From Cristatella mucedo (Eukaryota; Bryozoa; Phylactolaemata; Cristatellidae), in contig WPIO01000094.1 in assembly GCA_009760855.2 (NCBI GenBank), positions 1,152,501 to 1,216,500 on the forward strand: DNA of 64,000 nt, given 5' to 3'. The notes beneath the pieces were generated by a model. The model was given only the letters and a program-made list of their open reading frames with translations. It had not been told where the DNA came from and ran no database searches. This document shows positions 35,763-47,172 of this stretch, in pieces. How positions within the stretch are numbered: the stretch's first letter is position 1; each line of letters starts with the position of its first letter. A program made the translations under genes and the position numbers.

Positions 35763-35862
35763 TAAATAGTAATAATAATAATGTATATGATTAGGTGCCC
35801 TCAGCCAACTCAATCTTTCTCTAGGCGCTTTACAATTACTGAAAGGGAAGCACGATAAAGCT
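35763..35862 (-). mobile_element. L2-A 3' tail only
   Basis: TAATAATAATAATGTATATG, GGTGCCCTCAGCC ... TCTAGGCGCTTTACAATTAC, then CACGATAAA. No coding. Confidence 0.65.
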
Positions 35863-36429
35863 TCGATTTCCAGAATGAATTCCCGAACGATCCAATCTGA
35901 ATTTATACCTTTACAAAATAAAACTGGGCTGTTCATTAAAAGCTAGTTTTCATGGGATTGTGCAGAAGTTGTCTGGTACTATGACTTCCAGTACCCCGAT
36001 TCATATAGCAACCCTAAGTAATCTAACTTCAAAACAGATCTCATTTATAAAAAAACGCTTCACGAAAATGTGGTTTTCATTTGTAATGTCAGAAATTAAT
36101 GTTCCGGATTTATCCACGAAATTTTTGCGACTGAGCTTTCACGTTCTCAAGCCATGGATTGTAATTTCCTGACCCACATTGCGGCCCAAGACATTGGAAT
36201 GTTAACCAACTAGATTTCGTGCAATTGCACTGATGCGTTCTCGAGGTATCGCCTCCAGTGGAGCGACTCGGATAAAAGATCTAAATAGTTAAAATTAAAT
36301 ACTGCTGGCATTTCTATAAAACGCTTCCCAAAACTAAAATCTTAATCTCAGACAATGGGGAACAGTCTTCCAGGTTGAACATATTTTCATGACCACATTG
36401 TCTTTGAGCGTTCTCTCGCTGTGGCCTCA
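35863..36429. other. Unassigned, possible second degenerate repeat
   Basis: Blocks such as GCGTTCTCGAGGTATCGCC, CACGTTCTCAAGCCATGG and GCGTTCTCTCGCTGTGGCC recur roughly every 95-170 bp and may be a more decayed part of, or neighbour to, Sat-160. Confidence 0.3.
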
Positions 36430-37081
36430 GACGGCTCGGGCCAGCCAGCCTCGCTGGATTATTGAACTATGATGCAGCTGCCATTTCTGGGGTTGGTGAG
36501 CCCCAAGCTGTTTGTTTAAGCATGGAATCGAAACCGCAGCTGGGAGATGTTTATAATGAAAAGAGGAGCCGACCCAAGGTTCGATTGTGCGGGCAGACCG
36601 CTGGCAGGCCATTGTAGACCAAGGAACGATTACCTATAAAAGACCCTAGCCTAAAAATTCCTATGCACAGTCGCATGAAATTGTGAACGTAAATCCGAAA
36701 CACTGTTTTCTACAATGTGGAACTGGAACGGCAGCTGCTCGATGCATCGATGGGGGGCAGCTGAGTAACACTTCACGAGTACAGGGAGACTGACCGGCCC
36801 GGGCAATAGGAGGAAATAGCTTGATGACACCTATTCACTACGCCATAGAATTCAGTTAGTGAACGCGGAACGTCATTGTCTACAGAGTTGAGTCAAAGCG
36901 ACAGCTGCATCACGCCAATTAAGGAAACTGCAGCTGTATCCCTGTTTGGCACTGCACAGCAGCACTGGCTTTAGTGGCCACTGCATGAAAAAACTTATGC
37001 AACTGCTCAAAATTCCCTGGTAAACCTGAAACACTCTATCTCTGATATGAAATCAAAAGCCCAATAGCACAGCAATGCTGA
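36430..37081 (+). repeat. Sat-160 tandem repeat array, left part
   Basis: About four diverged units with the kernel GTAAAYC-n-ACTGTTTTCTA...GAA-n-GGCAGCTG. They match units at 39.16-40.19 kb and, inverted, 21.18-21.84 kb. Continues on the other side of the nested LINEs. Confidence 0.7.
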
Positions 37082-39127
37082 TAGTGGCTAAGGAATCAAC
37101 TGAGAAAATGAATTCTAGCCTTGCGAACATATATCCTAGATATCGGAAAACTTCTTGAAATGAAATGACTATAAAACCGAACTACTACTCACAGAACACC
37201 CGAAGCTCGTGGCTGGATTAAAAGCCTCTGCATTTCTAAAAGGTGATGCTATTGTGCGACCATCACACCTTATGCTTGAAATTGAGATGTCGTTTTCGAC
37301 TGCTGCCTCAATTTTAAAAGCTTCATTCTGAAGGCTGCTTCTACAGTTAGCCATCACGTCCGATCCCTATCCAAGATTGTCTTCCAAAGTGGCTTATAAC
37401 AAATTTATCTAGCTCCTTAGTTCTGTCTCGGCTTGAATATTGTAACTCTCTTTTCGCTTGGGTACCAAAGAAAGCAACTAGGCCCTGTAGCTGACTGTGA
37501 ATATGGATGCAGGCTAGACTTCAAGTCCCAGAGCCTTTAGCGATTCCGCCCAGCCTTCGAGCACATCAAATTCTCTAAACTCACTTGATGCATGCATTGA
37601 TGACATCCGCACATGGATGGCAGCACATTTTCTAAAACTAAACGATGACAAAACTAACTTACTAGTTATGGGCAAACCCAGTGTGATTCAGAGATTGGAA
37701 AGGCTGTCTCTCAAAATTGGCTCTGCCAGCATATCTCCTGTCGAATCAGCTCAAAATCTAGGTGTCATATTCCAAAACGACCTCTCGTTAGACGACCATA
37801 TCAGCTCCACAGTCAAATCTGCCTATTTTCAGCTTCATAACGTTGCTAAAATTTGGGCTTGTTTTGATAAGGTTACCACGACTAAGTTGGTCCATGCATT
37901 CGTGACATCGCGTCTCGACTTCTGCAACTCACTGCTTACTGGCCTACCAGCATGTGCGTTCAGGCGATTGCAGCTGGTGCAAAACTCTGCAGCTAGGCTT
38001 GTCTGTCGTGAGCGTAGCAGTTGCAACATTACTCCACTTCTCGACGACCTGCAGTGGCTACCAGTCAAGCAACGGATTGACTTCAAGGTATTGTCACTCA
38101 CTTATAGGTCCCTGCATTCTATGGCTCCAGCCTATCTCTCCGACATACTCCCCCATCAGTGCGAGCATCGTACCACCCACTTTTCGGAATCAAACAGTCT
38201 AGAAATACCTCGTACAAACCTTAAATCCTTTGGAGACCATGCATTCAGTTCGTATGCTTCCAAAGCCTGGAACTCCCTCTCGACCTGCGTCAGAACATCC
38301 CATGACCTGACCACATTTAAAAGGAACTTACAACCACACCTATTTAGGACAGCATTTAGTGGGTCCCCGTGATTCGTCTTTCACGTGCTTATGGGTGCTG
38401 ACACTGTGCATGCTGCCACTAACAACATTTGCATGCTGACCCTGTGCATGTCACCCCAAACCATGTTAATCATTTTGTGCGTGTTTTTCAAGCATGATTT
38501 TACTTACCATTCAATTGCATTTGCCTTTGCAGCAAATGTAAAGCGCCTAGAAAGAGATTAAGTTCTCAGAGGGTGCTTTATCAAGTACATTATTATTTTT
38601 TTAATTATTAGCACGTGTCTCCTTTGCTTAAAGAGCTAGGAGGCATGGAGGTTGAGCAAGTCATACACAGCAAAGTTCTTACGCTGACTCACAAGGCCCG
38701 CCACGGCTTGTCTCCTTCGTACCTAGCTGAACTGCTGCACTAGTTTCAGCCTCTAAATGCCCTCAGATCCTGTTTGGACAATAAATTACCTGTTCCATTG
38801 ATTGGCTTAAAGCTTGTTGGCGACAGAAGCTTTAACGCTACATGTCCTAGACTGTGGAACTCGCTTCCACAATTCTTACACAACGACTATACTTTCAAGC
38901 TGCCGACTGTGGTTCATCCTTTTCAGTGGTCCTGATCTGCAACTTCCATGCTAATCACTACCTCAACTGCTCTCCTGACTCTGCTACGCCGCCCACTTTC
39001 TCTTTGATGAGTGAGACGAAGTCTGTAGGCTACCGAATGCATAACGAAAGCCGCTTAGGCCGTGAGTGGGCTAAACAAAACTCTCCTGTGTTACCCCCAC
39101 ATGGTCTTTATGACTTCGTGTAGATAC
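37082..39127 (+). mobile_element. L2-B LINE inserted in Sat-160 and split by L2-A
   Basis: Plus-strand L2-B, 37,082-37,541 (RLEYCNSLFAWVPKKATRP region) and 38,608-39,127 (HVSPLLKELGG-like to REWAKQNSPV and the 3' UTR). Stops and frameshifts throughout. Sat-160 lies on both sides, so this copy inserted into the satellite. The L2-A inside it is flanked by TTAGC. Confidence 0.82.
37542..38607 (+). mobile_element. L2-A LINE inserted in L2-B, long open frame
   Basis: One of the best preserved L2-A 3' halves: 251 codons open from MAAHFLKLNDDKTNLLVMGK to FRTAFSGSP (stop at 38,370), then the UTR, hairpin and T-rich/ATT tail. 5'-truncated just after the RT (TTCGAGCACATCAAATTC). TTAGC at 37,537-37,541 and 38,608-38,612 marks the target-site duplication. 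No RT, so not autonomous. Confidence 0.9.
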
Positions 39128-39159
39128 AAACCGAGATACATACAGGATCACAGTTCGCT

Positions 39160-40195
39160 TACGTTGAGTGGCTGGCTAGCCCGGACAATTAAAGACCATA
39201 GCATAACAATGCCCGTGCTCAATTGCATGCAATATTCTGAGTAAATCCGGGACACTGTTGTCTCTCATTCGGAATCAAGATCGTCGTTTCCAGCTGCATT
39301 ATACGGAAGTCGCAGCTGTACAGCCGTTCCTAACTGTTTGGCATCACTGGGTATAGGAAGCCGTTCCCTGAGACCCAGATTGGGCATTTTTATGAAATTG
39401 TATGGGTAAATTAGCAACAATCTCTTCTGTACTGCTAATCAATACTGCAGCTTTGAAGCGCTTACTCTGGATAAGACCACCTGTATGGCAGTTTGATTAT
39501 GCAGGGGCTGGTCCGGACTATTCGAGGCCATAGCATAAGAAGGCACAAACGCAACCGCATAAAATTCTGTGGATAAACCGGGATAACTATTTTATATAAT
39601 TTGTAGTTGAAACCGCAGTTGTGATGGCAGTTGTATCACACTTAAACTATTTAGAGCAGAAATAGGGACAGGGCCACTGGCGGCCATATCAATAGAAGGC
39701 GACAGCAAAATCTAGTGGAAATCTAGTGGGTGAACGATTAGCTCTGTCCTTTTGTATAGGAAGATTTCAAAATCACAGTCGCACAAAGAGTTTTTTTAAA
39801 TGACAGCTTTAGTACAGTTTGAATGTCTGGGCCATTTGGACCAGTTCATCCGAGACCAAAGCAGGAGAAGTGCAAGAGCAATCGCATGCAACTACTGGGT
39901 AAACTTAGCATTATGTTTCAATAACTTTGAATCAAAACCACAGTTGTCCGATGCAATTTTAGTAACGGCAGCTGTATTCACGTTTGAATGTGTTAAAAAC
40001 GCTTGCAGGTGCCGGTCATTTTAGGCCATTGCACGAAAACACCGAGAGCCATTCCTTGAGTTTTGGTGGGTAAACCGTTAGCCCTATTCTGTGTAATTAG
40101 GAATCCAAACCACTGTTTCTTTATGTCTATTGTGTAAATGGCAGCGGGTATCCACATTTATAGCAGTGATTTGTATGAGCCAGACTTGGGGTTCT
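39160..40195 (+). repeat. Sat-160 tandem repeat array, right part
   Basis: About six degenerate units of 155-175 bp starting near 39,163, 39,350, 39,504, 39,666, 39,826 and 40,005. Recurrent blocks: GGCCATAGCATAA, CAACCGCATAAAATTCTGTG, GGGTAAAC, AAACCGCAGTTGT, ATGGCAGCTGTAT. Spacing of GGCCATAG-like blocks: 39,197, 39,527 (two units), 39,682, 39,854, 40,024. Confidence 0.7.
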
Positions 40196-40990
40196 AAGGC
40201 TCAATGTGAAGGCGGTCAGCCGTTTCAGTGTAAGGAGTAGTGACTACGACCATTACTTCGGCTGCATCAGGATTGGCAAGTGGGGAATGCCATTGTTGCT
40301 GCGTCAGGATGGACGTGGTACACTGGTATATGAAGCGTTAACCTTGCCAAAGATATGCGAATGATTTTACGAAGAGCGATAGCTTGATGCATCATTATGC
40401 AGACATGGATTAAGCTTTATTGTACATAGACAATCCTCCAAGTGAAATTGCCGGATCGCCGGATGTGCGAGCTGACTGTGGTAGGACATAGGTATACCGT
40501 ATAGCGGTCGCATGCTCCAATTTGAGCTGCTCTGCTAGAATAAAACAGTCCATAATTTTTACGTCTGGCTATGCAGCATCTACATAGGTAATCATTTCTA
40601 ATCTAGAGACCTGCCTCCTGGCATGGTCAAGGTTCAGCTTGGTCCCTAGGGCTAAGCGAGCTACAGCATCAAGATTTTTCTAGCACTTTCTAATTGTAAT
40701 TGGTGTATAAATTGAAAAAGCTCTATGCACGGCATTTAGACCACAATTATTTCCAAACGCAGGCGGCAAAGTATATCCTGATGAAACACCAGTTAAATAA
40801 AGCAGGTGCTGCAATGACGGCACGGTGCACAAGCACTAAAATCGGCACCATTACAAAAGTAAAGATTTCGTGTCATCAACAAACTGGCCGGCCAATAGCT
40901 TGATGCCTTACTGTATGTGTCTCCAAAATACTGATTGTCACTTTCAATATCACATCGATTGATACCGGATCGATACCAGATCGATAAAAG
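40196..40990. other. Likely 3' UTR and downstream DNA of the receptor gene
   Basis: Repeat-free between Sat-160 and the last exon. It contains ATCGAT-rich sequence at 40,955-40,985 and the minus-strand AATAAA. Confidence 0.35.
40416..40421 (-). terminator. Polyadenylation signal AATAAA
   Basis: AATAAA on the minus strand, about 570 bp past the stop codon of the last exon of the putative receptor gene. It is the nearest canonical hexamer seen downstream, and no repeat lies between. A single hexamer in AT-rich DNA is weak evidence alone. Confidence 0.25.
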
Positions 40991-41521
40991 TTAAATATAA
41001 TCCAGGTTAGGCTTGCCGTTTGTTGCAGTTGAGGCTAGGCGGGACTGTCGAGGCCGGTCGCCACTTGACGCAAGTGCAGTCAGGTAGTCGCTTTCATCGT
41101 GCATATTTCCTTGCAAACGTTTCGCTCCGACAGGAGAATCCGGCCGAGCTTCTGATGAATGGCAGAACAGCATGAGTACATCGAGAGGTGAGCCGACGTG
41201 AGGCTCTGCAGGGCATCCTGGGGTACCGCCGGGAGCTGCCTTCCAATAGTCGAGTGACGAGCAGGCTGTAGAGGCGGTCGTCTGAGACGAATCCCCCGTC
41301 TGAGAAGGTGAAGGTTGCTTCGACCAGTCTTCGCTTGTCATCACTGGACAGCTGACTCCTTGCGAAATCGGCCGCACTCTCGCCGAAATATCTCGCTCTC
41401 CGAAGCGAGCAGACATATATAGTTTCTCTCGACCCTGATTCGGAGTAAAGCACGTCATACGTGTTCCACCGCTCAACAACAGAGGAGCAAGGCAAAGTGG
41501 GAAATAGACGAATGCGACTGT
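40991..41521 (-). CDS. Terminal exon of putative membrane-receptor gene (tail C-terminus)
   Basis: Minus-strand exon of 531 bp, acceptor GGATATTTGCAG, entered in phase 0 and ending at a TAA at 40,991-40,993. The 176 residues are Ser/Thr/Pro-rich (SKQPSPSQTGDSSQTTAST) with several tyrosines in acidic or small contexts (KLYMSA, SLDYWK, ESDYLTAL) and a C-terminus NLDYI. These could be phosphorylation or SH2/PDZ-type docking sites, but that is inference. Odd point: the first ~90 codons are also open in the +1 frame, which has coding-like composition (TYDVLYSESG, SDDKRRLVEATFTFSDGGF). A frameshift near 41.23 kb, alternative splicing or a missed small exon is therefore possible. The phase chain favours the frame given here. 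Confidence 0.5.
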   Translation of the reverse strand, partial: TVAFVYFPLCLAPLLLSGGTRMTCFTPNQGREKLYMSARFGERDISARVRPISQGVSCPVMTSEDWSKQPSPSQTGDSSQTTASTACSSLDYWKAAPGGTPGCPAEPHVGSPLDVLMLFCHSSEARPDSPVGAKRLQGNMHDESDYLTALASSGDRPRQSRLASTATNGKPNLDYI

Positions 41522-42103
41522 CTGCAAATATCCGTCAAGGTCAATGCGTTAATAATTGGTATGCATTTACATTTTGGACAAAGGACGCTTTTACAAAGGC
41601 GAGCTAATTAGAGATGGAGTCAGAAGTTTTGATTGTTTTCAAGTAAAAGGCAAAATCAAAATGATCAAGCAAAATATGTCCAACAAAAGTAAACGCGAAG
41701 CAGCGTATCCAGAAAATTTAATACTGCTATTAGCTTTGTAAAAGTGACTTATGTCCCATCTTGCGAACCTTTGTATACCGAGGCACGTGTTCGCAGCTAG
41801 CTGAGGTACAGGTTTGCAATTCTTAACCAGCTTTCCCTCTCTAGAACTCAAAGTGGACGCGAGAGAGCAAGGCCATGAAAATTCAAACGAAAATGTGAAT
41901 TGGTTTAGTTAGGTATTAGGCAAGTCAAAGAATTAGAGTAAGCAATTGGTCAGTTTTCGCTGATAAAAAGAGAGTGATTGTTGCTTCCTTAGCAAAGAAA
42001 ACTAATGACCATTATTACTGGATTTAAGGATTACCCATCTGCCTCATTCTTTCCCAACTAAGCTTGTACAGAGCTCAACTGATTCTCAGATTATTTGGAA
42101 CAT

Positions 42104-42106
42104 TTA

Positions 42107-42146
<40 letters not shown>

Positions 42147-42162
42147 GTGTGTGTGTGTATGC
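42104..42162. repeat. (TA)n / (GT)n microsatellite
   Basis: TATATA followed by GTGTGTGT. Confidence 0.9.
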
Positions 42163-42189
42163 ATAATTATTTAAATCAGTGTACAGTGA

Positions 42190-42335
42190 ACCGAAGCATT
42201 AGCCTTTAGCAAGGGGTAACGGTAATTACCTCCATTTCACTAGCCAGGTTCCTGTAGGTTCCGGTCCTGCAGTAGGCAATCCTCTGCTACCCCCTGCAAG
42301 TCAATGACAACCACAAAGCCTCGAATTAAACTATA
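42190..42335 (+). mobile_element. SINE-1, old copy
   Basis: AAGGGGTAACGGT head, GTAGGTTCCGGTCCTGCAG (B box region), GCAATCCTCTGCTACCCCCT, CAACCACAAAGCC: collinear with SINE-1 but with many changes and a lost 3' end. Confidence 0.6.
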
Positions 42336-42723
42336 TAGATGAGAATGATGGTTCTTTCGATCACTTCTTAGCTCTAGAAAATGTTACTGTTACCTACAGT
42401 CAATAATCCTGTGTAGGTATAAAACCTTACGGATCTCTATGGCTGCTGTCTTCATACAATAATATTCTGAGAACTCATGCACTGGTCGAAGAGCATACCT
42501 AATTCATAATCTTTTAATGACGGTTTCGCAATGGTAACTCAAATCGAATTTAATAAGTCATTTCTTAGAGCCGTACTTTTAGGGTTCCTGTGAAGATGCA
42601 GTGTCGACATCCAGGCCTGATGACGTGCGAATCAGACGATGTTAATCGACTGCAAAATTTGATGCTGCGGGGAAAAATAAAGCTTGCCTCCAGGTGCCAT
42701 TAAAGGTATAGAAGTACAATTGC

Positions 42724-43960
42724 AATAATAAAAAGAATTGTTTACAGCACCCTAAGAGAAGCAATGTCTTTCTAAAAACTTTACACTCCCAGGAAAGGAA
42801 GCGTGTCTATTGGCTTGTAATAGTCGCAGCTTCACTATCAACCCACTAAATCGCACAAAGAAATGCACCTATGGACCCATACAATGCTGTGGAGATTAGG
42901 TGAATCTATAGCTTCTTTATTCATGGGATATGGTGAGGTCAATCAAGAGCGAGTTCCAGGTTTTAAGAAAATACCAACTGCAGGCGTGACACCTGTAAGA
43001 TTTTAGGTCGGATAGAGGCACTATTAAATAGCTAGTCAGGTGAACTGGTGGTAGGATGCCTAACCTCATAGGCATGCAATTCAGATAGGTACGCTGGAGA
43101 AAGAAAACTAAACACCTAAATGTGAGCGACAATACACCAGAGCACCTACAATGTTTGAGGCTATAAGTGCAGGTCTGTGGGGCCTGGCAATAGCAGCGTT
43201 TGAGGACGATTAGTCTAGCCGCAGAATCACGCACAAACTGCAGAGCGTAAAGGATCCTTATTGCACAAGCCAGAAGATCAAGGGGCAGAGTAATATAAAA
43301 GTCGTGATAGGATGTCACTAATTCTAATGCCAACTTAGATACAATGTTTTCTTACTAAGCTGCCTGAAATTATGCAATTTGACCTAACAGAAAGTGCACA
43401 GACTTTACTTCGGAGCCGATTACGCGGACTAATGTAACAGCTCTGTAGAATCTCAGATTGTTTGCATAAGCTACGAGGGATATGCTGGCCCAGCCCGTTT
43501 TGAGGGCTTAGTTTAGTCACAGCACGCTGCTGCTGTCGCATCAGTAACATTTCGTTTCATCCACATAGCACAGAAATCTTAGATTGCACTTGGCTCTTAT
43601 ATCATTAAGAGGCAGATTCAAATTTTGAAAAGATATGGGCCAAGCACAGAGCTCCAGGGACCCTCGTGGTACTCCGTCCTTTTAGCGATCCTCGAATGAC
43701 TGCTGCCTGTTGACATCACCAAGGCTATGGAGTCTTTTGCTGGGATAGACAACATTGCAGTACAAGTGCACAACATTACAGCTTAGTGGCAGTCCTGCCT
43801 AGGTGAGATAGGCAGTAAAACATTGCAGCTTAGTGGCAGTGCTTCCCAGGTGAGAAGTGAGCCGCCCAAGGTGCATTTGATAATCAATACTATCGAACGC
43901 TGCCGCTAGATCGGCAAAGCAAGCGGATTGACTCTACCTATTTTAGAGTTCCGGTGTCTT
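42724..43960 (-). mobile_element. Ancient L2-like LINE with RT remnant
   Basis: Diverged minus-strand L2-A relative. Tail near 42,735; C-terminal domain at 42,917-43,330; then, at 43,870-43,925, the RT block ADLAAAFDSIDYQ. Many frameshifts. It is much older than the other copies or a separate subfamily. Confidence 0.7.
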
Positions 43961-44134
43961 TGACAATCAAGAAAGTGGAGAGTGGCAAAAGCCACGGACC
44001 TTTACAATGTAATTTACAAAAACATAACCTCCATTAACAAGACAAGATCGTAACTGAAATCCCAAATGTCGCCGGCAACGTCTGGAGCAACCTAATCACC
44101 CTCCAAAACCTATCAATAGGGGCAAAACATGGCT

Positions 44135-44237
44135 TTGAACCAGGCTGGATAATCGTTAGCCTGACCTATTATTAATTGCGCCTGCTTGAACCAGGCTGGA
44201 TAATCGTTAGCCTGACCTATTATTAATTGCGCCTGCT
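44135..44237. repeat. 51-bp exact tandem duplication
   Basis: Two adjacent copies of a 51-bp unit beginning TTGAACCAGGCTGGATAATC, essentially identical, so recent. Unique DNA otherwise. Confidence 0.9.
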
Positions 44238-44349
44238 CAAACGTGATCATTTGATCAGTGGTGAGGCTGAATAGAGGACAAGACGGTAATGTGACCGTCA
44301 TACGACTACCATCGTCATCAATCAGGCTAAGCTTCCTGTCACGGCATCA

Positions 44350-44765
44350 CTGAATTGAATCGCTTACCAACAGCTCGTACGAGGCTCAAATCCCTCGAAG
44401 ACTCTACCCTAGCTTGTACGCTCCAAAGACATGAACTCACTTTCGGCTGGCGCTAAGAAATCCCCACACTTGACAACATTTAAAAAGAAGCTATAACGCA
44501 TCTATTTGTCACAGCATTTTTGGGTCCGTGAGATTCGTCCTTTGTGTGTGTATGCGTGCTGGCACCGTGCATGCTGCCAACACTAACCATATTAGCATGC
44601 TGCCCCATGCATGCCACCTCTACAAAGCTATGCTTGTTGACATTGAGCATACTACAATTAACCATTCAATCGTGCACGCAGCAAATGCAAAGTGCCTTGA
44701 CAAAGATTGAGTTCTCTGAGGGCACGACACTAATGAATTGTTACGTTTATTTTTGCTATTATTAG
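44350..44765 (+). mobile_element. L2-A LINE 3' fragment, old
   Basis: From the TNSYEAQIPRRLYP-like C-terminal codons through UTR (GTGCATGCTGCCAACACTAA) to the hairpin GTGCC (44,692) / GGCAC (44,721), a compensated pair relative to consensus. Confidence 0.72.
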
Positions 44766-45634
44766 TCAGGAGGAGAAGAACAGTATCTCAGGACAAAGGT
44801 GGCCTGAGTCTTTGCTGAATTAAGATACATAAATTCATTCCATTGGCTACCCAAGCAGTGAAATATCTTCGAGCGCTGTCTAGAAAAATTAAAAACCAGA
44901 CTGAACGGAGACTAGTTAACGCTTTAAAATATGGTCGGCTTTCCTGGTATCAGTAAACAGAAGGTCAAATCGATCAGCTGAGATTGTTTCTGAAGCAATA
45001 CTCCAGAAACTGAGCTAAAGATTAGCCAAGTTTGAGAGTCGGTGAAGAATAATGTCAGGCAGATTTGATGTCTGTACTGCTAGCACTGCGAGCCTTCATA
45101 TCACTACGCATGGAAGCAACTCAGAATACATTTTTAAATCAGAAACGTCAAAGTCTCTGCCTGGCAGACATATATACTGCCAACCAGCAGCAATGGCCAC
45201 AATGCACTATAATTTGCATGGTTGGGAAGAGGGCCAAATGTGCAACGCACCATTGTAGCATGGCTACTTAATTGACTTACCTACCATGCAACGCAGTTAA
45301 TTATCGGTAGAATTGAGTCTCCACATGTGCCGACACTTATTAATCGGAATAAGTAACTTATTTTGGTAATTACACTGTCATCAGCAAAGATTGTAACGAA
45401 GTTTAAGATAGGTAGAAAGAACACTTTTGAGCTAAGTAATTTTTTACAACTCCAATCTCTCCAGCTATAGTAGCCTGGCGATTTAGCCTCGAGGAAACGA
45501 AAACTCTTCAACTTGAATGCGTCCCCTTAAGCTGTATTACAAACGAAAGTGAAATCGACGGACACTCGATGGGGTGACGAAAGTCATCCAGTACCGGTGC
45601 ACCTGCACTGGCAGGCTGCTTTCTTGCGACCTAC

Positions 45635-46078
45635 CTCCGTGCACAGGCTGCCGACTCGATTCTGATAATCGCTAGCTAAGCAGGCTTCGGTCCTAGTCAT
45701 TTCTTGCTGGGCACTCGCTTCGGAAAGCCCTGGAATCGGTAGCCAGTTGAGCACGTGCAGCTTTTTCACTCCGGCTCGGGCCGTTGCCATGCACACGCCA
45801 TCATCGATGAATGCCCGAATATATCGAGCGCTCGATAGATCGCGTGACGACCCGTTAGCTGACAACGACGAGCCATCTTCACGGCTGCTTGTCCACGTTT
45901 GACCACTGGTTGCAGTCTCGTGTATGACACCGTGATCATCGGAGAGCATAGAAAACCCAAGCTTCTCTTCATTACCAATTTGCCCCTCTTTGCCACCGTG
46001 ATCATATCTTGCCATTACCTGGTCCCGAGAGCGGTTTTCCATGGGTGTGCCGTGGTCGGCAAGTTTATTTTCCATTAT
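45635..46078 (-). CDS. Cytoplasmic-tail exon of putative membrane-receptor gene
   Basis: Minus-strand exon of 444 bp (148 codons), phase 0 to phase 0. The acceptor is CCTTGCTTTGTAG and the donor CACGGAG|GTAGGT. The product is hydrophilic: it begins IMENKLADHGTPMENRSR, has a Ser-rich stretch (TSSREDGSSLSANGSS) and later VKKLHVLNWLPIPG, with no hydrophobic span. This suits a cytoplasmic tail. The open frame runs on for 15 codons past the donor to a stop (163 codons from its first Met), so a shorter protein ending here by intron retention is possible. The segment is markedly GC-richer than its surroundings and holds no repeat. No known domain was recognised. Confidence 0.5.
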
Positions 46079-46590
46079 CTACAAAGCAAGGTATGCTGGA
46101 TTTAATAATGGTGCGAGCTTTCGCGAATACGAGCTTTAACTTCGCTAACGCATTTCCACATGAGAGCAATCGCAGGCACGAATGCAAGGCGAGCGTGCTA
46201 AACTAAGGCCAGATTTTGACGTACTGCACTAAGTGGCTACTCATTATGTACTACACTATGACCGAGATATTGTTGGTGGCTCCCTAATTGTAATGGCTGG
46301 GACACCTAGTAAGGTGAGCATCCCAGACCAGGCGGCACCACTATAGACCGGAGATGTCCCATGCTCAGCCTCAGCATCCTTAGGCATCCATCCTCCGGAT
46401 AGCAGCTGGTAGCTGTCTCCCCGGGACTATTCGATCTACAGCACATAGCCAGGATGGTGCAGCCAAAGTGGACCTAAGGATGGCTTAAACGCCCAATCTG
46501 AAACAATAGCATTTAGCTAATTATAGATCGCTGCACGAATGGAAAATACAAGAGCGATATTAGAGACCAATTGAGGCAGCAGAGAGCTCG

Positions 46591-46592
<2 letters not shown>

Positions 46593-46682
<90 letters not shown>
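46593..46682. repeat. (AG)n microsatellite
   Basis: 90 bp of pure AG; the long SLSLSL ORFs here are spurious. Confidence 0.92.
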
Positions 46683-46685
<3 letters not shown>

Positions 46686-47034
46686 TGCCAGCGAACCATT
46701 GTCTCGAAGGGCATGGTAGGTGAGACAGGTGATACAGAATCTGTATTACTGTTAGTATTCTTATTAATACCGTGGCGAGAACGAAAGCAAACGTGAGCCC
46801 CAGGCGGATAAGTGAGACTAACACTACGCTGTAAACGGAAAGCCAAATTAATGAAGTTGCCAAGGAGGCTACCGTATCAGCCAACGGGAATCATAAAAAG
46901 GAAAGAGTACATCGGGAAAAGAAATTTATTTGCATGCTCAGTTAAGCTACATCTAATTTTTTTTTATAACTTTTGATTTATCTCAAATCTCTCGTAATTG
47001 ATTATCAGTGTAGTGATTTTATCGTCACTAGGCT

Positions 47035-47172
47035 GATTGAGCGTTGGCCATTACCCTGCAATACAATACAAGTCATTACCCCGAACTCTGTACAATTTTT
47101 TTGCAGGTAATGTAAAGTGGCTAGAAAAAGATTGAGTTATTTGAGGAAACGATATCAAATTTAACATTATTT
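47035..47172 (+). mobile_element. L2-A 3' tail only, old
   Basis: TTTTTTTGCAGGTAATGTAAAGTGG, CTAGAAAAAGATTGAGTTATTTG, then an ATT-poor end. Confidence 0.5.

Larger units (their letters stand above)
41522..45634 (-). other. Putative intron of receptor gene
   Basis: Holds an old SINE-1, two old L2-A copies, a microsatellite and the 51-bp duplication; the rest is unassigned. Confidence 0.4.

Noticed and set aside
37617-38372. 251-codon ORF as a host gene
   Set aside because: It is the C-terminal part of an L2-A LINE, 5'-truncated and flanked by a target-site duplication.
46513-46884. 123- and 109-codon SLSLSL ORFs
   Set aside because: Translations of a (GA)n tract.
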